Shown in pieces: positions 40,559-53,017 of a stretch of DNA of 64,000 nucleotides. A program made the position numbers and the translations under genes. How positions within the stretch are numbered: the first letter of the stretch is position 1; each line of letters starts with the position of its first letter. The notes beneath the pieces were generated by a model that searched no databases, was not told the origin of the DNA, and saw only the letters and a list, made by a program, of their open reading frames with translations. Source of the stretch: Rotaria macrura (Eukaryota > Rotifera > Eurotatoria > Philodinida > Philodinidae); the NCBI GenBank assembly GCA_900239685.1, contig OENT01000049.1:186001-250000 (forward strand), given 5' to 3'.

Positions 40559-43500
40559 TTATGATGTTGTTGGTTTATTCGAACGTCGAGCAAAAAACTA
40601 GAAAAGAATTCTTATGATTCAAATTGAAATGATTCATTAGGCATACCTGTTCGATTGAATTTGAAGTTTCTTTAAAATTCTTCATTTGATGAAAACTATT
40701 TGCCAACCAATGAGGTAATTTCGATGGTATATTTGATTTACTATATCGTTTGTCAATAAGAAGAAGACAAGCATAATCACCTCGATGTCGAATGGCTCGT
40801 CCGATGCTTTGATTAATTGCCTTCCAACACGTATTTTCATAATAAGCTCTACCAGCTGTTTCTCCTGTTGCATTCGATTTCAATTTCATTGAGTCCAAAT
40901 AACGAATTTTTTCGATGATTTCAGACGAGCCGATATTTGGATAAGGCATACCAACAACACATACACATCGAGCTAGTTCATCGGAAAAATTAATTCCCTC
41001 ACTCATTTTTCCACCGACGATTGAAAAAAGAAGACCACCAGTACCATTCTAAATGAATATTTCTATAGAAAAGAAAATAACAAATTCGTATTTCAAAACA
41101 AAATACTTTAATGGATTTCGTATAATTTGTAAGAATTGTATCAACATCACTTGAACGTTTCGGTTCTGTAAAGATCTAAGGATTAAAATAAAATATTCAA
41201 TGCTATTCTACAACATGTTGAGATTCAAACCTTTTTCTTAGCTGAAATCTTATTCAATACAGATGTTTTTTCAAAATGCGCATAAGTTTTTTGTAAATGA
41301 TCATATGAACAAAAGAAAATGACCAAACCGTCAGGAACAGTCGAGCAAAGTGATACAAGAACACGCCCTAATTCGTCCATCTAAATGGAAACACTGATTC
41401 ATTGAAATTGAGGAACGAAAAAGAAGAAGACAAGATCAAAACACATGATAAGTATCGATAGAACTAACCATGGTTGTATTCGAACGATTGGCAGCAGTAA
41501 ATTCAAATTCGATATTTTGCAAACCAGATGGAAGTGCCATAGCGAGTACATTATCTACTGGTACGATATGATCTAATGAAATAGAGAGCAAAAATGACAA
41601 GAACATAACATCGTGGACAATATTCGTCAATGAAATTGTGTTTAACTGCATGATAACTGAAAGATTTTTTCTTCAGGCTGACCACAGGCAAGAAACAGAT
41701 GATCGATAAATTCATTGATCTATCAAGAAAAACAGAAACATCATGAGAGATCAACAATAACAATAGTAGTCTATGGATTACAGGTCTCATGGTTCCACCT
41801 AGAAATTACAATAGAGAATAGTTGATAGTTGGTGTTTTGACAAACAAAATGATGCATAATATTACCAGCAACAATCACCGAACGTGCTTCATTAACGATG
41901 CTACTAAAAAACGATGACGTTTTAAGAGCAAAATATTTGATTGAGCATTGCCCCAAAGTGTCTAAAAGGTATTTAGATTTAAATCAAATATAATAACATA
42001 AATAGAATTGTAAAACTTTTGATAAGAAGAATAATTTTTCCATCTTCACGTGGATTTGTCAATGCTTCAAGAAATGATGCAAAAATTGCAAATGAATTTG
42101 AGATTCGTTGTTCAGTAGATTCTTCAAATAGAAAGAATGAATTCAAATGACAAATGTAGTAACGTTGGATTAATGAAAATTTTTTAGAGTCAAACAAAAT
42201 CAGGCTGTCACTTTAAGCACTATATGTATGTGTCAGCATTGACATACCTCGTTCATCTTGTGCAAAAAATATCTAATTCTGATTGTAGAAAACTAGTTTA
42301 TATCTTAGTTCAGATGCTTTTTCTTACTGACATCAAGGAAAAAATCATTCTTAAATTCATCTCAATAGCTAATACTTGCTAAAATTCTACAATCAATACT
42401 GTTAACATCTTCAGAAATGTGTAAAAAAGCCAGTGTTGAAGATATTTTTGAATCGAAAAAATTCATAAAGACAGATTGAACCGAGGATCACTAATTAGGC
42501 AAATTGCAGATATTCATAGAATCTATTTTAAGACAATAACGGACTCACCGGTGTTCGTTGGTGTGTATCAGCAGTGTGAAAAAATCATTTTCACTTAGTC
42601 GTATCTTAGCATACAAATAGTTAGAACATGTAAATTTTTGTACAGTTAAATCATGTCTCATCATCATGTGTCTCTGTGCTAAATCTAACGCAGAATTTCT
42701 AAAATAAATCTTTTCTCTTCTTCTTCTTCTTCTTCGAGAGGTATCATGAAATCACCCTAAAAACATCATATGTCAGCGGCAGTATGTTATCTATGCAAGT
42801 TTTCTGCAAAAAGAGTTTATCTGAGTGCCAAGCATAGGGGAACATGCGTACTTCGAGAAGTTCAGTTTGTCAGTATAATTTTTAAATATTATTCATAGAA
42901 ACATATATTCAAATATTCTCTATACCTTTATCTACTTGTTCTTCATCCTTAACATTAACTTTTGATTGTTTTTGTGTTTGTTTTTGTAATAATTTCTGTA
43001 ACGCACTTTCTGTTGGTTTCTTTTCTAACATTATCATAGAATCAAAATGTAAATACTCAACATGAAATCAATCTGTTTTTACCATCTGACAATTGACTTT
43101 TATTTACTGGATATTTTGACATAAAACCGTGAAGCTAAAGCAAACGTACAACGACAAGACAACTTTCCTATGAATTGAGAAATATGTACGAAGTTACCTT
43201 TTTTGTTATTTCATTCGTTTTGATATAATCAATAAGTTGAAATAGATTAACATATATTCCAGCATCCGATAAATAATTGATCAAATCTACTGTTGAAGAA
43301 ATTTCTACAATAGATTCATTTGTTCAATGGTGATTTTCGAGTAAACAAAAGTGCTTCTCATGCTACCTGTTTTATTCGATGAAACAACTAGATTACTCCA
43401 TTTTTCACTATCATATACTGTTGGTAGATTTTCTTGTTCTATATGAACAATAGGGAAAATAAATTACATTATAAGAAATAACAAATGAAAATTTCAATTT

Positions 43501-46500
43501 ACGACAAAGCGTTTTCATTAAATTAAGTTGCACATGTAATAGTTGTTTTATGGCTAGTAAATTTTTTGCAGTTAAACGAGCTTTATATTTCTCATGATAA
43601 CGTGATAGTTGACCATATGAATCAATTAGCTAGAATTGAGTACAATTGTTAACCAACTGAATTCTCTTCATTTTATTTTATTTTTACATACTTGATTTCC
43701 AGATATTTCATTCGAATGCATAGAACATATAGCATCAGTTAAATTGTGTGCTTCATCTATGATGACAACATTATCGCGCATTTCAATACCACATGCCTCT
43801 CGTGTTGACTTGTGCATAAGAGTTTGGTAGGGCAAGACAACAAGATGAGCAGCTGCAATAGCTGCTCGTGTTGCATAGTACGGACATGTATTCAATTCCC
43901 GGCCAAGTTTAACAACGTCTTCAATATCTTGTACGTCACTCTAAATTCAAAATTAAATATTAAAATAACAGAATGAATAGACAATAGAAGATATCGTTCA
44001 TATCAAAATATTTGAACCGAAGTGATTTTCATTGTTTTTCTCATCAGCCAAATAAGCTCATAACTATGAGGATACGAACCAAATCCGATAACAACTGTCG
44101 TTCGAGGTTATGCTGAGGTGTTAGAAGATTCTCTCGATAGGACTGGATAGATGAATTGAGTGAATCATATTCGCGAGGCTTTCCAGTCGAGTTGTGAACT
44201 TTCTACTATCATGGGACATCTGAAAGTTTTTTAAAGAGCATGTTTACCCTTCTTTTATTCTTTTTATACTTCTTTCAAATATGGACTGAGATATTGTGTA
44301 TCTATTTTCTCTCGAGAATAGTCGGAATGTTGTTGAAAGGTCGAAAACGAACACTGTGGACGGAAAGGATTTTCGTATGTTTTCATATTTTCACTACTGG
44401 TATTTGCAAATAAATGTTGAACTTTTTCTTCATATATAAACTTGTAGAAAAACATTTTCTCAGCAAGAAGGGGCATTTGGTTTAAAGATTTGTTTTTTTT
44501 AACAAATGTCTGTTTGGTTCAAAACTCAAACAAATTCTTTAAGACATTCATAGATATTACCTCAATACTCTGGAACAATAACAGATGCAAACTTTCCTAG
44601 CCGGCATTCGAAAGAAACACTAAATTCTGATCCCAACTTCTTCTATTCCAATTGCCTTGACTACTTTCAAATGAGTGAAATGATGAGAAACATGCCGTCA
44701 AATAATTTGAAATTATTCATTACATTTGACAAGCTATAAAATATTTTCTGATAGATAGTCTTCTTAACTACAACTACCAAACTAAACTATCGATTTTAGT
44801 ATCGATCGATATGTCGAATTTCTCACTGAAGATTCAGTAAGATACTCATGAATCAGCTAATAAACGCTTGCAATGTTTCTAACCGTACCGTATGATTTCT
44901 ATAAACCTCCGTAAAACAAAAAGCAACAACTATAACTTGAATCTCAAAATGAACCATGTCAACTTCAATTCATTATGATACACTTGCTTTCGTTTGCATG
45001 CTCTTTTGCATGATGTATTTCATGAACGTATTACAAAATCAATGTGTATTGAAATTTTCACAAGACTATTCTACGAGCAGTTCGACACAAGACGAAACTA
45101 TGCAATCTCTTCGTCTTAAACGTACAAGAATATCGTTTGACAAACATTCAACTCGATCCTGTTGTAGAAATGAACAACCACATGCTGTTTTTTGTCGTTT
45201 TCCACTTGTTGTTTTTTCTACAAATAAATATCAGAATCTTGTTGAAGATGAAGATTTCATGTAAGACATTGTTTACTTTCTTTCTTTTGTTTTTGGAAAT
45301 CCAGGCATTTCTCATTAATCAATGCTAATGATTTCAATTTAATTACCGCGTCATTTATACATAAATTCTAAATAGTTCAATTATGCTACGGGATGATATC
45401 GGGAAGAATAATACTTGACGCGATCCAAGTGCCACTAGACGTAGCTGATCAACATATTTCGTTTTTTGAATTTCCCCGATGAATTGTGATATTTGCGAAT
45501 GTGTACGAGTACAAAAGAATATCTTAAATGAAACCATTTCCGTTCACTAATTACTTTTCCAAAAAGGAAAAACCAAACGTAAAACTATTTTACTTTTTGG
45601 ACATGAGCTTTTTTCTCTCGTAAACTTGCTGGATCAGTTTTTGTTGGAGAATCAATATCATCAAATAAAATCTTACGATCATTATCTTTTATGATTAATT
45701 CTTCATCACTAGAATAAATCAATAGGCGTATATACTCCAACATTGTACGAATATACCTAAGATCACCATCATTATCTATTTTAAATCGATCTTTCGCTTG
45801 AGACGCATCGTCATCATCGGATTTTGGAGGTATTTCACTATTGAATAAATTTCGATATTTAGCATCGAAATCTCGTTTCTAAATGATATCACACGTAAAG
45901 CATGCGACGAAAATATGCGAAGTTTACCGTTTTCTTGATACTAGCTACTAGTGTATTTTTTGCAGCATCGGCATATTTATCTTCTAGATCAATTTTTACT
46001 TTTAATTCGTCCTGATAAGAAATAAGAAACATAGGGATGCAGAAATGGTCCGTGCTGACAGAAAATTAGTTTGTATGATAAAAGACCAAGTGAAAAAAGT
46101 CAAAAGATTTTTCTTCAACATACTCGTCGTTTTTCTCTTGCCATTTCTTCTTCTTTACGTTTCATTAATCGTTTTAGCCAATCATCGGAACTAAGAAAAA
46201 ATCAATTTACGACAACAAAATGGTATCTTTTTTATTCACCTAGATTCATTTTTAGTTTCAACGGGTTTTAGTAATTCATCATATTCGTCTTTCCATGATT
46301 GTATTTCATCGAATAACCATCGAAGTGAACCACATATTAAACTTAGACTTTTACCCTTGAAAATATCAAAAACAATAGTTGACAAATAACTATGAACAAC
46401 AGCATTACAGTGCCAGTCGGTGATTCAAAAATACCATGTTTACGTTGTTGAATCGTTGAATAAAGACCCCGCATAAAGTCAACTTGAATTTGATATGGTT

Positions 46501-46707
46501 CGAAGGGAAATCCGAACGATGATACTTCGACTAATAGAAAATATAAACGAGTATTCAATCAAACCAACCTCTTCACAGTGTTTAAAACTACCGACCGATC
46601 GGACTGTTAGGTTCTTGTTCTTTCAAAGGAACATCATCGCAAGCAGCAAGCAAAGCATCGTCATCAATATCATTATCGTCAAAATTCGAAGATGTGAAAT
46701 TTGCCAT
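40559..46707 (-). CDS. DDX11: Fe-S DNA helicase DDX11/CHL1
   Basis: I could join 25 exons from ATG 46707 to the stop at 40559-40561; their lengths sum to 2790 nt, 929 residues, in one frame. Superfamily 2 XPD-type helicase: motif Q FPFEPYQIQ; Walker A SPTGTGKS (74-81, split by an intron); motif Ia CTRTHSQ; DEAH at 405-408; motif VI QSIGRAIRH (863-871). The four Fe-S cysteines are kept: C285 (NLC), C303 (NEKC), C325 or C327 and C362 (TCPYY). DDX11 unwinds forked and G-quadruplex DNA at replication forks and supports cohesion. Exon 19 is only 17 nt (41798-41782, encoding GTMRP). Two introns are large: 42122-42925, with a (CTT)n run at 42714-42736, and 43941-45125. An acceptor TTTCAG abuts the ATG, as in trans-spliced genes. 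Confidence 0.95.
43941..45125 (-). other. large DDX11 intron with coding-like segments
   Basis: This 1185-bp intron is over ten times the usual size here. On the same strand as DDX11, 44476-44264 reads like protein (KTYENPFRPQCSFSTFQQHS, then DTQYLSPYLKE). It ends at a GTATAA donor; about 60 bp on, after a TAGTAG acceptor, 44191-44075 continues in phase (KPREYDSLNSSIQSYREN, then LERQLLSDLVRIL). A nested gene or a decayed insertion is possible. No domain recognised and no stop-bounded full gene could be built. Confidence 0.3.
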
Positions 46708-49021
46708 CTGAAACAAAAGAAAACAAGGAAATAGTATCGAGTTTGATCATTGATCCAACCTATTCATCACGATCATGAAGTATTAAAAGTACTAACTTTT
46801 ACTTGTGACTATGACTAAACTAATTGTGATCGTATGATAATAGAAGATAAGTGTTTTTTGCTTCGTTCATTGCATTACATAGAGAAAGCATTAAATAGAA
46901 GGAAGATGAATTGTGAATTTATATTTATTGCTTTCTCCTTTCGATTGAAGACGAATATTCAATTGTAGAATGCAGAAATATTACTAGATGATAGCAGAGG
47001 GCACCAGTATATGGTTTCTTCGACAATTTAGTAATTAGACATTTGTTCATCTTGAATTGTTTGTCCAAACAAGGAAACGAAGTTCTCATGGTTATGTCTA
47101 GTCATTCGATTATGCATATGATAGATTAATGACGAAGCAACTAGTAATACGACTGGCCTCGCAGTATTCGATTTCATCTTACCTTATACACAACGATGCA
47201 GAAAGAAAATATAGTATCATTCGAGAAATAGTCAGAGTAATGGTTATCTAAGAAATTTGTTTGGAAGATTACTGAGTTGCAAATAAATTAAAATGCAAAC
47301 ACGTTTACTTGAATGATTAAAACGTGGTTATTCACTTTGTCGTACAATATCACACTAGTTGAAAACATCCACTGTTAACGATCAACACAGTAAAGACAGA
47401 AGAACTATCAAAACTACTTTACATGAGCTGTATTATGAATATAATATAAGCCATGACATTAAATCCTGCTAAATTTACTTACAACGATTTGTTATCGATA
47501 TCAAAGGTTGTTCAGTTTTTGAAATTGGTATGATTCTCGTGTAGATATCAGTTAACTAATTAGGATCCGACAAAAACTTTCTTATTTATGTACGTGTCGC
47601 ATAGATGTCAAAATAAATATAAATTCGTCAAGAACATTCTTATTACTACTTCAGTCGAATCAAGGACAAGAAATTTGAAGTAGGATTCTATCCGATTCCA
47701 CAGATATTCTGACCATATAGTTCCGAAAGATTAATCTTGAAAGTTGTTGGATATCGGATCCGGTGTTTTGAAACTGTCAGTTTTGCCCAAAATCCTAGAG
47801 AGTTCACAATTCAATATCATGTATCTTCTTGACCTACTATATCCAACTTCTTTCTTCTTATGCAATTATATATGCAAATTAATACGTTTAATCTAGTTTA
47901 TTTCGACTTCATAAAATAACATGTAAGTAGAGTTAGCACCTGATTTGACCTTGTCCTGTTTCGATACACTTTTGAAACTGTGTTGAGTGTCCAATAGTTT
48001 GTATTGGATACACATTGCGATGCTCTATCGAATGACCTTCTTTCTAATGGCAATTGCTAAACATAAGCGGAACATTTGCAGTGCAGGAATTGGTTTTCCC
48101 GATTCCAGGGCAAGAGCCGTTGCTCTTATAGGAAAATTATTGGTTTGACTCTCTTCTATTTAACGGTTTTGGCACAAAATTGACTTATGTTCGATCTGGA
48201 CACATTGTTCGAGACTGTTGCTGCGGAGAAAGGTATGTTCTGTTCCAAAGGATTTTGCATAGGGTATCTTTATCGATAAATTTGCGATGGATGCTATTCA
48301 ACAAATGATGGAATCAAATTAAGTACTTGTGAATTCTGTTTTTCAGTGTGTCCTCATACTCGGTGTCAGATTAAAGGGTATATATAACTACTTCCAAAAC
48401 TTCGAATATCGTTGAGTGCGGACGTCTCTTGAGTCATTGACGCACTCACAAATCCTCGTTTTATTTTTAAACATATGAATAAAAACCGTCCCGATCCTAG
48501 AAAGCAATCATATTGATAAAGTAAGTCATTTCAGTAGGCTATGTCATCGCAATCAGGATAGTGTGAACCGAAAATCAAAAATTATTCTGCTCAGTTCAAC
48601 AGCAATAATTGTTTGTCTTTTATGAAATACGAAAAAGTTTAATGTAACAAAACGATTTCGGTTAAATAAAGTAAATTGACTCTAAAATTATTTGTGAAGA
48701 TTGTGAGTTGAAAATGGACTTCGATAATTATAAAAAAAGGCACAAAGACGTGTTCAGTACAGGTTTCATAACAACTGTATTGCTTCATGAAATCGATTAT
48801 CAATAGAAGAGTTCAACTGTGAGACAAGACTACAAGATTTATTTGAAAACTTTTTAATCTATGTATAAGAAAATAATCTCGTTAACAGAAAAAATACAAC
48901 AAATGTTATTTTATCTGAATTATTTGGGTTCATAATCGACATTAACCTAGGTAAGAGAAAAATGCATCAGTTTCTGATTAAAAAAAGAAGTAATACGTAC
49001 GAAGTTGGAATTTGATCGTAT
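46708..49021. other. intergenic, no gene seen
   Basis: DDX11 promoter side followed by 2.3 kb without a credible frame. An 8-bp perfect stem (TGAGTGCG 48413-48420, CGCACTCA 48441-48448, 20-nt loop) is the only structure noted. The sequence GCATAGGGTATCTTT near 48258 resembles GCATAGGGTTTCTTT near 19599 and may be a shared repeat. Confidence 0.45.
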
Positions 49022-49242
49022 CCCAGGTCAAAAAAGGAGAGGTCGTAAACTATTTAAAATAGCGCCCTGATCTGTCATACGCAGATAAGGGAGGCAAATA
49101 GTGTCAAAAACGGTAGCCGTTTTCTAGCGAAAAAAAGCGGTCCGTTAAACGGTATGACGGATTACGGCGAAAATCGATGAAAATTAATACCGTAATACGC
49201 CGGTTTATGGCCCGTTTAAGACGCCGTTACCGACGGTCGGAA
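49022..49242. mobile_element. degenerate CCCAGGTC-ended palindromic element
   Basis: Starts with CCCAGGTCA at 49022, preceded by AT, like the elements at 50-54 kb. Its interior holds a palindrome AAAACGGTAGCCGTTTT (about 49107-49123) and repeated CGGT/ACCG units. No matching right end could be found, so the right limit is an estimate and the copy may be truncated. Confidence 0.4.
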
Positions 49243-49995
49243 TGATCTTCATGTGATGCTAATCAGTTCTTTCATTAATTCTTTAATTTGCATTATAAAA
49301 CTTTTTGTCATCCACGTTTTTTTTCATCTGCCTGTACCGTACTTAGAAAGTTTGGTGAGTTCCGAATAAAACGTACAGATTCGTAGTCTCCCGATGCATT
49401 GAAAGATCGATTTGCACTTGTTGTTGAAATTTACCTACAGCTGAAACATAAAAAGTATAAACATCTAACAAATATTTCCGCTAGAGATTAGCAGCTCATT
49501 ATTTGTGAAAGGCTATATTTAATATAGTAAAAATTGAAATTGTCTGATTTTTTTTACATGAACAATCGTATCTGATTAAGACTACTTTATCCGTAAAGAT
49601 CGCTTAGGGAATTGTATACTGCATGAAAAAAATCTGTTTATACTAAATCTGAGTGTCAAATGAAGATAAAAAGAGTACTTGAAATTATGAGAAAACACTG
49701 AAGATCGTGATTTTTGAATTTTTGGACCTTAAATACATAAATATAGCATAGTGAAGATGTGTTTTGTCTATTATTGACTAAATATTCGAGAGAAGGTTAA
49801 AAACATTTTCATGTTTCATTGAATACGCAGACTATAGAAGAGAATGAAAGTATGAGAAGTATAGGAGTTTATTAATTTCAATATCATTATTATACTTTTG
49901 GAAAAGAAACTTTTATAAAAAAAAGAAACAAGAATACGCATAAAGCGTAAAAATTAATAACCATTCTTAGATCTTTCTTTCATGAAATTTGTTAT

Positions 49996-50273
49996 CCCAG
50001 GTTGAGAGGTACTGATGGGGTCTCGGAGGAAAACACTGGAACATGGTAACAGTATTCCGGTGGAAAACGTTTTGGTTTTTTCCGTTAGACTCCAATCGAT
50101 TCCTTGTTCTTCCCTGTAGAAATTAGCCGGAAATCATCGGGAAAAATCCGAAAATTTTCCAGCTGGCGTACTGTTACCATGTTTCGGTGATTTCCTGAAG
50201 AATTTGTTGATTTTCTCGTGTGTTTTCTGCCATTGTTCCTACAGTATCCGGTGGCCGGAAAGATTAATCTGGG
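49996..50273. mobile_element. 278-bp element with CCCAG ends and AT duplication
   Basis: Left end CCCAGGTTGA at 49996, right end TTAATCTGGG at 50273; both flanks carry the dinucleotide AT. Subterminal inverted repeats are clear: GGAACATGGTAACAGTA near 50039 against TACTGTTACCATGTTTC near 50169. The interior is rich in CCGG and TTTTCC units. No open frame. It shares terminal bases and duplication length with the TACGG elements downstream but not their internal unit. Confidence 0.6.
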
Positions 50274-50335
50274 ATGCTTTTAATTTTCTTGATCATCATC
50301 AATAGCGTCATACTTTCAATCCCACTGGCTTCTTT

Positions 50336-50843
50336 TTATTGATAAAAGGATGATGTTTTTTGTTTATACTCTAGTTCCACATTTTTATTAAGTTCCATGT
50401 AATTTTTAAGCTGATCACCATATTCAGTATTGAAACTTCTCCTTATAGAACAGGATCTTACTTTACGATATCGTTGTTTGTGGTTTAATGTATCAACATT
50501 TGATGTAGCGGGTCGTAGCGTTTTCCGACGATTTTCTTTATCACCATCATTGATCAAGTCTGTTTTTTTCGTTGATGTTATTATTTGATCATCTAAAGTG
50601 ACAATTAAAACAATGTAACTTATATCTACTCTAATGCTTGTAAAAATCGTTTATCGCTGTTTTTTTCTAGCTAAAAGTTTTATTTCATTTCATGATATTT
50701 CACTATCGGGATAATGTACAGTATGGTGATATGAATTTTGTAGAATATTTGATGGATCTGTCACTGGTACTATTACACCACACAGAATTTTCCATTCTTT
50801 TTCTAGAAGACTTGATTCAACTGGCCTAATCGGTTTGGAAAAA
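50336..50843 (-). CDS. unidentified protein, last two exons (partial)
   Basis: Exon B (50843-50704, after a TATAG acceptor) reads FSKPIRPVESSLLEKEWKIL, then VPVTDPSNILQNSYHHTV, and ends at a GTGAAA donor in phase 1. Exon A (50592-50336, after CTTTAG) restores phase and reads KENRRKTLRPATSNVD, HKQRYRKVRSCSIRRS, then a coiled-coil-like tail to a stop. The join makes a continuous 132-codon C-terminal part that is basic and probably disordered or nuclear. No upstream exon was found before the stop in the next frame, so the gene may be truncated; a TACGG-type element cluster begins 900 bp upstream and may have disrupted it. No family recognised. Confidence 0.4.
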
Positions 50844-51715
50844 CTATATTTTTGTAATTAAACAACCATTTTAGAGATATTGAAGATGGTCTAAATGATA
50901 ATGCTTTAAAATGTATTCCCAAGAGTTTAATGTAGACGACGAGCTAAGGTATTTACAAATATGGAAAAGTCTCATAATATCATTTGTCAAAATACTTAAC
51001 ATGGCTGTTTCACAAAACACAGTGAATGACAGTGCTCAAAGTTCAAGAAGACTTTCAGCAGCAAGTAATAGAGATTATCTCATGGAAAGAAATAGTTGTT
51101 CACTTTCGATGGTAAAATTCACTCCTTTTTCAATAACGAAACATAAATGAGTATAACTCTTTTTTTTGGAAAAAATTTCAGCAAAACTGAGTTCTATTTT
51201 AAAAATATTGTGAAAATTACTGTTTCTTTTGCGACATACTTGAAAGTCAGTGTTACGAATAAGGTTGTGGGATAATGTTTCACAGAAATAATCTATTTAA
51301 TTTTATCAGATAGTATAACCTTTTTTTAAGATTTTAATTCATTCAAACTGTCTCGTTCAATCTGGTAGAAATATTAATTTCTGAGAAAACTATCCGTTAA
51401 ATTTTTTATCTAACACTCCATTATCAATGTCCAAGAGAACGTTCAATTGGATTATTTCCGGGCTTAATTATGATTCTTTACGATGTTCATGTATATATTT
51501 ACGATCTACTGAGAAATACTCATTGTTTCAGAACACTCTCTATACACGACGAACAATGAGTACATTTACGTATAGCAAGTTAATGCTCGAAATATGCAGA
51601 GAATGTATTGGAAAAAACAATAAAGCATATGTACAACAAAAGATTATGTTATGCATGGTCAATTGAAGAAATGAAAAGAATCTAAAACACGACAACATCA
51701 CTGTTTAAATCGTCA
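50844..51715. other. no firm gene; two small plus-strand frames
   Basis: Plus-strand frames 51001-51150 (SAQSSRRLSAASNRDYL) and 51427-51666 have protein-like composition, but no splice partner or motif. They may be remnants or chance. Confidence 0.3.
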
Positions 51716-52060
51716 CCCGGATCGAACAAGCACAGCCGTAAACGACCGTATACGGAGAAATACGGCAAAATACATGGTCCAGTATTACGATCGTATATCT
51801 CCGTGCCGTATACGGGGAAATACGACGATATACGGAGAGAAAAATGATCGTTTATGGTCCTCGTATACAAAATCTGTAAACGGTTTCCATTTTCGACCGT
51901 GTATCTCCATATACGATCATATTTGTCCGTATACGACACGGCGATATACGACCGTAATACTGGCCCATGNAAAACGCTAAAATACGACCGTTTACGGTCG
52001 TGTGGGGAGCGTATACGGTCGTTTACAGCCGTATACGAAGTCCGTAATCGTCGACCTGGG
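51716..52060. mobile_element. TACGG palindromic element, copy 1 (345 bp)
   Basis: Begins CCCGGATCGAAC at 51716 and ends GTCGACCTGGG at 52060; flanked on both sides by CA, a 2-bp target duplication. The interior is a dense array of CGTATACGG/CCGTATACG and TTTACGGTCG units in both orientations. Its reverse complement matches the element at 53561-53905 base for base over most of its length (about 95% by eye) and has the same length. One ambiguous base (n) lies at 51970. The open frames across it (both strands) come from the repeat pattern and are not genes. Confidence 0.75.
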
Positions 52061-52433
52061 CAGAAAATTCCAAACAATTAGCAACAGATTGAAACGAAAA
52101 TATGAAGGGAAACATTTAATCCACAGTGGAAGCTTACAAATGGATAAAATAATGAATCTAATTAATCTTTTTTTACATTGCTAAACGAGATGAAAGACTA
52201 TCAGACAGATTTTCCCGTCCTATTGAAATGTCGTGGCAAACTAAAACACTCTCCTTTACTAGTTACTATGGTATTCAAGAGTAGTTGAATTCAGCATTTA
52301 ACATACTTTAGTAACATTTTTCAACACACTTCACTGCCGAGCACGATCCGTTTATGACTAACGATTCGGAAAGCACTATCAGTTTTCTCTGATTTGAATC
52401 GGTTTTCAGATAATTTGAATAGAGTTGCAGCTA

Positions 52434-52706
52434 CCTCGAATGATAGCAATACGGGCCATATACGGTCGTATGAGTGAACGCAGTTATACGTCATGATTAT
52501 AATGAAACTACGGTCCGTATACGCCGGTGTACTGTGGCAATGCAGCCCAGTATGCTGGGTTGTATTATTGTGCAGAATACAACCCATATACAGGGCCGTA
52601 TTGTCACATTAGACGGGCGTATACGGACCGCAATTGCATTATAATCATGACGTATAACTGCTTCCACTCATACGACCGTATATGGGGCCCTATTGTTCGA
52701 CCTGGG
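52434..52706. mobile_element. TACGG palindromic element, copy 2 (273 bp)
   Basis: The right end TTCGACCTGGG at 52706 is followed by TA. The left end, CCTCGAATGATAG at 52434, is preceded by TA and seems to have lost the CAGG of the terminal motif. The arms are inverted copies of each other for about 90 bp (CATATACGGTCGTATGAGTG and TTATACGTCATGATTATAAT occur in both arms, mirrored), so the whole element could form one hairpin. No coding capacity. Confidence 0.7.
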
Positions 52707-53017
52707 TATGTTATACGAGGGACTTTCTCTGGTTTTCCAAGTGCGCACTGCGCAATCACTTTTGAGTCTCAGCTATGCTCGTTCTATGAAAGTTAGTCCG
52801 ATTTTGAGATAAGAATGCACGAACAAAGTTGCCTTTTAACAGAATTGCTGATTTACTGCGGTTGGAATAGCTGCCACAAAGAATAACTGTAAGACAAGAT
52901 TTGCTTGTTTTTTATTTATATGTCAAATTTAATAAAGTAACTGGATGATTAGCTATTGATTAAGCTATTTGATTTTGTATTCGAGAGTAAATCATATTAT
53001 TCTTCATTAAGGGCATA

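Noticed and set aside
44956..45264. A 102-codon plus-strand frame with a hydrophobic start, and an apparent second exon after a 50-bp intron, looking like a secreted protein nested in DDX11.
   Set aside because: The opposite strand holds two DDX11 exons (45367-45277 and 45217-45126) with two of the Fe-S cysteines and correct phases. The plus-strand frame is their shadow.
51682..52081. Long overlapping frames on both strands across the element at 51.7-52.1 kb (and likewise at 53.5-53.9 kb).
   Set aside because: They arise from the TACGG repeat pattern, which lacks stop codons in several frames; the translations are repetitive and unlike any protein.
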